Below, in pieces: positions 4,966-7,619 of a DNA stretch of 7,619 bases (position 1 is its first letter; each line of letters starts with the position of its first letter). The stretch is from Candidatus Nomurabacteria bacterium (lineage in GTDB: Bacteria; Patescibacteriota; Minisyncoccia; Phycocordibacterales; UBA9973), in the NCBI GenBank assembly GCA_943356395.1, contig CALRFC010000029.1:1480-9098 (forward strand), in the 5' to 3' direction. The position numbers were made by a program, and so were the translations under genes. The notes beneath the pieces were generated by a model. It saw nothing but the letters and a program-made list of their open reading frames with translations. It was not told the origin of the DNA and did not search any database.

Positions 4966-5178
4966 ATGATTAAAAAAGACGACAAAGTAACAGTCATCAA
5001 AGGATCCGACAAAGGAAAGTCGGGTACTGTGACGCGCGCGTTCCCGAAGACGAATCAAGTCATCATCGAAGGCGTGAACATGAAAAAGAAGCACCAGAAG
5101 CCGCGCCGCTCGGGCGAGAAAGGCCAGATGGTTTCCTTCGCCGCGCCGATGAATGCATCAAATGTAAAAAAAGTATAA
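4966..5178 (+). CDS. rplX: 50S ribosomal protein L24 (uL24), short form
   Basis: 70 residues, against about 100-105 in most bacteria. uL24 is an assembly-initiator protein that binds the 5' domain of 23S rRNA. The KOW domain is intact: IKKDDKVTVIKGSDKGKSGTVTRAFPKTNQVIIEGVNMKKKHQKPRRSGEKGQMVSFAAPMNASNVKKV. It matches the family up to the 'eapi..SNV' strand and then ends; the remaining 'npktGk.trvg.r...dGkkvR..kk' part is absent. The last codon and stop (GTA TAA) belong to repeat B5, and no leftover L24 coding sequence lies beyond it before rplE. Either this is a lineage-wide short L24, or the repeat's arrival truncated the gene. Confidence 0.95.
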   Translation: MIKKDDKVTVIKGSDKGKSGTVTRAFPKTNQVIIEGVNMKKKHQKPRRSGEKGQMVSFAAPMNASNVKKV

Positions 5179-5258
5179 AGCGCACAGCGAAAAGGGTGGA
5201 GCGAAATACAAATTTCAAACTCCCTGTCCGCTTCTCGCTTTTCACTTCACACTAATTT
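5172..5258. repeat. Family-B intergenic repeat, copy B5 (rplX/rplE)
   Basis: Starts in the last rplX codons (AGTATAAAG) and ends directly before the rplE ATG. It is as B1, with four substitutions in the left arm (GGGTGGAGCG for GGGAACAGTG). Identity with B2 runs on into the coding sequence through ATGAAATC (to 5266). Confidence 0.93.
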
Positions 5259-5798
5259 ATGAAATCTATCAAACAAAAAACAGCAGACGCGTACAAAGCC
5301 ATGAAGGCGGATTTCGGCTACAAGAATCCGATGCAAGCTCCGCATATCGTGAAAGTCGTAGTTTCTTCCGGCACGGGAAGCGGACAGAAGAAGGACAAGA
5401 ACAGGAACGACTTGGTCCTCGATCGCATTTCAAAGATCACCGGACAGAAGCCGTCGCTCCGATCTTCGAAGAAATCCGTCGCGAGCTTCAAGCTCCGCCA
5501 AGGCGAGACGATCGGCGTCGCCGTCACGCTCCGCGGCGCGCGCATGTACGCGTTTCTCGACAAGCTTTTCAATATCTCCATCCCGCGCACGAAAGATTTC
5601 CGCGGCATCGATTCGAAAATCATTGACGGCATGGGCAACATGACGCTCCCGATAAAAGAGCATGTGATTTTTCCCGAGACCGGTGACGAAGAGCTGAAAG
5701 ATATTTTCGGGCTTGCCGTCACGATCGTGACTACCGCAAAAACAAAACCCGAAGCGCTCTCGTTCTTCACGCACCTCGGAGTTCCGTTTAAGAAATAG
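5259..5798 (+). CDS. rplE: 50S ribosomal protein L5 (uL5)
   Basis: 179 residues, usual length. uL5 binds 5S rRNA and the P-site tRNA at the central protuberance. Signatures: APHIVKVVVSSGTGSG (usual 'PrI.KvvvN.GvG'), LDRISKITGQKPSLRSSKKSVASFKLRQGETIGVAVTLRGARMYAFLDKLFNISIPRTKDFRGID, then PIKEHVIFPE and FGLAVTIVTTAKTKPEALSFFTHLGVPF. The Asn-Met/Leu-Gly-Val-Gly segment is altered to Ser-Ser-Gly-Thr-Gly. ATG 5259 follows repeat B5 and shares MKS with rpsQ through the repeat. It is the last gene of the block; rpsN and rpsH, the usual next genes, are absent. The TAG stop is part of a short decamer repeat. Confidence 0.98.
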   Translation: MKSIKQKTADAYKAMKADFGYKNPMQAPHIVKVVVSSGTGSGQKKDKNRNDLVLDRISKITGQKPSLRSSKKSVASFKLRQGETIGVAVTLRGARMYAFLDKLFNISIPRTKDFRGIDSKIIDGMGNMTLPIKEHVIFPETGDEELKDIFGLAVTIVTTAKTKPEALSFFTHLGVPFKK

Positions 5799-5826
5799 GT
5801 TCTAGTTTTTAGGTGCTAGGTTCTAG
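5796..5826. repeat. TAGGTTCTAG-type short tandem repeat after rplE
   Basis: TAGGTTCTAG (5796-5805), TAGGTGCTAG (5810-5819) and GTTCTAG (5820-5826). The first three bases are the rplE stop codon. It is a third kind of low-complexity repeat placed exactly at a gene boundary in this window. Confidence 0.6.
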
Positions 5827-5847
5827 AAAATACAAAATACATGATAA

Positions 5848-5871
5848 AAAGCCCCGAATTTTCGGGGCTTT
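5848..5871. terminator. Bidirectional terminator between convergent genes
   Basis: AAAGCCCCGAA and TTCGGGGCTTT flank a two-base TT centre. On the - strand five Ts follow the stem at once (AAAAA at 5846-5850), a good terminator for the 397-residue gene. On the + strand only three Ts follow, so it ends the ribosomal block less strongly. Confidence 0.88.
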
Positions 5872-5874
5872 GCG

Positions 5875-7068
5875 CTAATAGAAATATTTTCCTCTTCTTT
5901 CATCCGGCTTTATCGGGATGTTTCTCATTTGGTAATACTTTCTCAACATTTCTCGCCATGGAGCGAATGGAGTTTTTGCGAAGTGATAGAGCGCGTCGAC
6001 TATATTCGTTGTTACCACTTCCGGTTCTCCGTTAAAGATCGCAATCTTGCAATTCTGTCCCTCGGAAATCATCGGGAAGATGAACGGATGCCATAGAGGA
6101 GCGACACCTGAAACATCTTTGCCCATGAATCCGGGCATATCGCGCTCATTCTTTACTTCATGGAATCCGCTGAAACCGAGGCATGTGTTTGCGAAAAGAA
6201 GGACTGGGCGAGTTGATGTTATATACGTGCCTTGCATGTAGAAAAAATCTTCTCCCTCGTCCAATGCCGGACAAAGCAACGATACCTGATTCTTTGAGCC
6301 GAGATAAACGAATTCTCCATGCTTCAAGTCGGGAAGTCGTTTCCAGAGCCAATTTGCGCACATGAATTGGTTTCCCGGATGTTTTTTCCACGAAGGAGCG
6401 ACAAGTCCGGTCGGTTTTTCTAACAGGAATGGAATGATGACTTGCTTCACATAGAGCGGCGAAATGCGCTCGGATAATTTTTCAATGATCTCGTTCTTGT
6501 TCGTGAAGAATTGCGGGAGATTTTTGTTTTCCGAAACCACCCCATCCTTTTTCATTGCGATATCAGCGACATATCGGGAATCGGTCGACGAAGGAATGTA
6601 TGTCTGGTACATCTCATTCCATCTGCATTCGATCAGGTGCGACGCTTCTGTAGAAATGACAAGCCGTTCGTCCGGAGTACGAGCCCTGTATTCCATCTCT
6701 CTTTCTCTGGCTTCCTCGAGCTTTTTTTCGATTTGCAATTTGTCGTTTTTGTCCCCGTTACGTTCGGCTTCAAATCTTTGCATTTGAAGAAAAAAAGTTT
6801 CAGGAAAGCAAAGGACTTTCGCTCTCCCTATGTACACATCCCCTCTTTCCAAAATGTCATAATTGAAAGATTTCAGTCGGATGAGCGTGAGAATCTTGTC
6901 TTCCACAAAAAGGATCGGTTCGCCTCTTTTTACATTAAGCAGTCGCTCGGTCCATTCGCCGCTGAACACTTTTTCGGCAAGCGGTCCATTTTCTCCATTG
7001 AAGAATTTTTCGATTTTCCACATAAGCGAGTTCGAAACTCCTTCGAGTGATTTCGTAATTGTATTCAT
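5875..7068 (-). CDS. Hypothetical protein, 397 residues, unrecognised family
   Basis: Complete reading frame from ATG (7066-7068) to TAG (5875-5877), convergent with rplE. I do not recognise the family. There is no signal peptide or membrane segment, so it is probably cytoplasmic. Residues about 95-130 (QMQRFEAERN...EKKLEEAREREMEYRAR) are a charged, likely coiled-coil segment. It divides an N-terminal part with PILFVEDKILTLIRL and GDVYIGRAKVL strands from a larger C-terminal part rich in aromatics and Pro/Gly (HPGNQFMCANWLWKRLP, FYMQGTYITSTRPVLLFANTCLGFSGFHEV, GVAPLWHPFIFPM). There is no obvious P-loop, zinc-ribbon or nuclease motif. The start is supported by a near-consensus promoter placing transcription about 10 bases upstream. 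It has its own terminator, so it is a monocistronic unit. Base composition is AT-richer than the ribosomal genes. Confidence 0.85.
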   Translation of the reverse strand: MNTITKSLEGVSNSLMWKIEKFFNGENGPLAEKVFSGEWTERLLNVKRGEPILFVEDKILTLIRLKSFNYDILERGDVYIGRAKVLCFPETFFLQMQRFEAERNGDKNDKLQIEKKLEEAREREMEYRARTPDERLVISTEASHLIECRWNEMYQTYIPSSTDSRYVADIAMKKDGVVSENKNLPQFFTNKNEIIEKLSERISPLYVKQVIIPFLLEKPTGLVAPSWKKHPGNQFMCANWLWKRLPDLKHGEFVYLGSKNQVSLLCPALDEGEDFFYMQGTYITSTRPVLLFANTCLGFSGFHEVKNERDMPGFMGKDVSGVAPLWHPFIFPMISEGQNCKIAIFNGEPEVVTTNIVDALYHFAKTPFAPWREMLRKYYQMRNIPIKPDERRGKYFY

Positions 7069-7084
7069 TTTGTAAATTTTCCTC

Positions 7085-7113
7085 TTTATATTCCTTTTAC
7101 AGCTTTAAGTCAA
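7085..7113 (-). promoter_or_regulatory. Promoter of the 397-residue gene (- strand)
   Basis: On the - strand, TTGACT (complement of 7108-7113), a 17-base spacer, and TATAAA (complement of 7085-7090). The start near 7078 leaves only about 10 untranslated bases. An AGAGG at 7080-7084 would therefore be mostly outside the transcript and is unlikely to be the ribosome-binding site. Confidence 0.75.
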
Positions 7114-7142
7114 TCGAATCTCGCACGAATCTTTTTTCTATA

Positions 7143-7180
7143 GTTCTACTATCCGGCACAGCTGTGCAAGTTGGTAGAAC
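7143..7180. promoter_or_regulatory. Nested symmetric dyad 1 in the divergent intergenic region
   Basis: GTTCTAC (7143-7149) and GTAGAAC (7174-7180) flank the 12-base perfect palindrome GCACAGCTGTGC (7156-7167), with exactly six bases on each side. Both symmetries share one centre (7161/7162). It lies between the two divergent promoters, so a DNA-binding protein site or RNA hairpin is plausible. No regulator is identified. Confidence 0.6.
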
Positions 7181-7183
7181 AGG

Positions 7184-7223
7184 TATTGAATAATTACGAT
7201 GTCTTGACAAGACATATTCAATA
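7184..7223. promoter_or_regulatory. Nested dyad 2 overlapping the -35 box: probable operator
   Basis: ATGTCTTG (7199-7206), a single central A, and CAAGACAT (7208-7215) form a perfect dyad that contains the TTGACA -35 box. An outer pair TATTGAAT (7184-7191)/ATTCAATA (7216-7223) extends it with a 7-base bulge on the left. A repressor bound here would block RNA polymerase. This is inferred from position. Confidence 0.6.
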
Positions 7224-7232
7224 GTTTAAAAT
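7204..7232 (+). promoter_or_regulatory. Promoter of the right-end gene
   Basis: TTGACA (7204-7209), 17-base spacer, TAAAAT (7227-7232). The start is expected near 7239, about 20 bases before the ATG at 7259. The leader is AT-rich with no Shine-Dalgarno. GTTTAAAAT (7224-7232) can pair with the following ATTTTAAAAC. Confidence 0.7.
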
Positions 7233-7258
7233 CAGAAAAATTTTAAAACCGAATAAAA

Positions 7259-7619
7259 ATGAAAAATCTATTCACTTTCCGCTTTCCAAAACTAGTGTTT
7301 TGGAACAGAGAAGCAAAAAAGATCAATTTCGCGAATCCGGAAGATTTCTGGATAGACGAACTTTTGGGCGGGCTCGGAATCCGTCCGATAACCAAAGAAA
7401 ATCCCGGAGGCAATGAACTGATTTCAAGTCTCGGCTCCGCCGATCGCACTGAAGTCGTTCGTCGGCAGAAAATCGTCAAGATTCTCGCCGGCAATCCGGA
7501 ACTTCGGAAACTCCTCAAAACAGGATTGAAAACCGGCTTGCCGCAAGACGGCAAAGATTTCTTGAGGGAATTTTCCACCAAGGAATTTTCCAATTTCGCC
7601 GAGGATCTGAAAAAACTCA
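7259..7619 (+). CDS. Unidentified protein, 3'-partial (N-terminal 120 residues)
   Basis: Open from ATG 7259 to the window end with no stop. Codon use resembles a real gene, with GC-leaning third positions. The visible part begins MKNLFTFRFPKLVFWNREAKK. It then has NPEDFWIDELLGGLGIRPIT (about 26-45), and SSLGSADRTEVVRRQKIVKILAGNPELRKLLKTGL (about 54-88), and ends EFSTKEFSNFAEDLKKL. It is helical and soluble. The 'RRQKIVKIL..NPELRKLL' run faintly resembles the early core segment of MutS-like ATPases ('yRQ.v...L..p.l...l'), where the Walker ATPase would lie beyond the window. I hold that only weakly. It is transcribed divergently from the 397-residue gene, under a promoter with an apparent operator. 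Confidence 0.75.
   Translation, partial: MKNLFTFRFPKLVFWNREAKKINFANPEDFWIDELLGGLGIRPITKENPGGNELISSLGSADRTEVVRRQKIVKILAGNPELRKLLKTGLKTGLPQDGKDFLREFSTKEFSNFAEDLKKL

Noticed and set aside
1933..5245. Minus-strand frames opening with repeated peptides (MSIVKCYFF twice; MKSEKRTGSLKFVF twice)
   Set aside because: The identical starts come only from the A and B repeats read backwards. The frames then run antisense through ribosomal genes with no family features.
2102..5258. CRISPR-like array, because repeats are regularly interspersed
   Set aside because: Units are separated by complete ribosomal genes of varying length, not short unique spacers, and no cas genes are present.
7150..7230. tRNA-like D-arm: AGCTGTGCAAGTTGGTAGA resembles the tRNA D-loop region
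   Set aside because: No acceptor stem, anticodon stem or GTTCGA-type T-loop follows at tRNA spacing. The sequence is better explained by two dyads around a promoter.

Overview
The window is a bacterial chromosome fragment built around a nine-gene ribosomal protein block: rpsS-rplV-rpsC-rplP-rpmC-rpsQ-rplN-rplX-rplE, all on the + strand (1769-5798). It uses the standard bacterial code, since a TGA stop ends one gene in a terminator loop. No clear Shine-Dalgarno sequence precedes any ribosomal start. Promoters are TTGACA/TATAAT-like, often with an extended TGn -10. uL29 and uL24 are short, and gene boundaries carry low-complexity pseudo-palindromic repeats. Together these suggest a Patescibacteria/CPR (Parcubacteria-like) genome. 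That placement is inference; no 16S gene is present.

Left region (1-1490). The 3' part of an unidentified gene ends at a strong terminator. It is followed by a single-gene unit with its own promoter and terminator, encoding a Lys-rich NUMOD4/HNH-like protein whose HNH histidine appears lost. About 530 bases without a gene follow. They hold degenerate ACGAAT repeats, a perfect 18-bp inverted repeat, the consensus promoter of the ribosomal block, and a long leader with two hairpins.

Ribosomal block (1493-5871). It starts at rpsS and stops after rplE. The usual upstream genes (rpsJ, rplC, rplD, rplW, rplB) and downstream genes (rpsN, rpsH, rplF and on) are not adjacent, so the conserved S10/spc cluster is split here. 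Seven of the eight gene junctions hold a copy of one of two repeat families. Family A (102-108 nt, two copies, one mismatch over 102 nt) lies at rpsS/rplV and rplV/rpsC. Family B (about 80-94 nt, five copies) lies at rpsC/rplP, rpmC/rpsQ, rpsQ/rplN, rplN/rplX and rplX/rplE. Only rplP/rpmC lacks one and has promoter-like sequence instead. The repeats run exactly from stop codon to start codon, supply stop codons to several genes, and share a fold asymmetry. A diverged relative lies in the rpsS leader. This repeat-spaced ribosomal operon is the most unusual part of the window.

Right region (5848-7619). A bidirectional terminator separates rplE from a convergent 397-residue orphan gene on the - strand. 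That gene has a near-consensus promoter and a very short leader. The divergent intergenic region that follows carries two adjacent nested dyads, one of which spans the -35 box of a + strand promoter. That promoter drives a gene that runs off the window end and is unidentified, with a faint MutS-like flavour.
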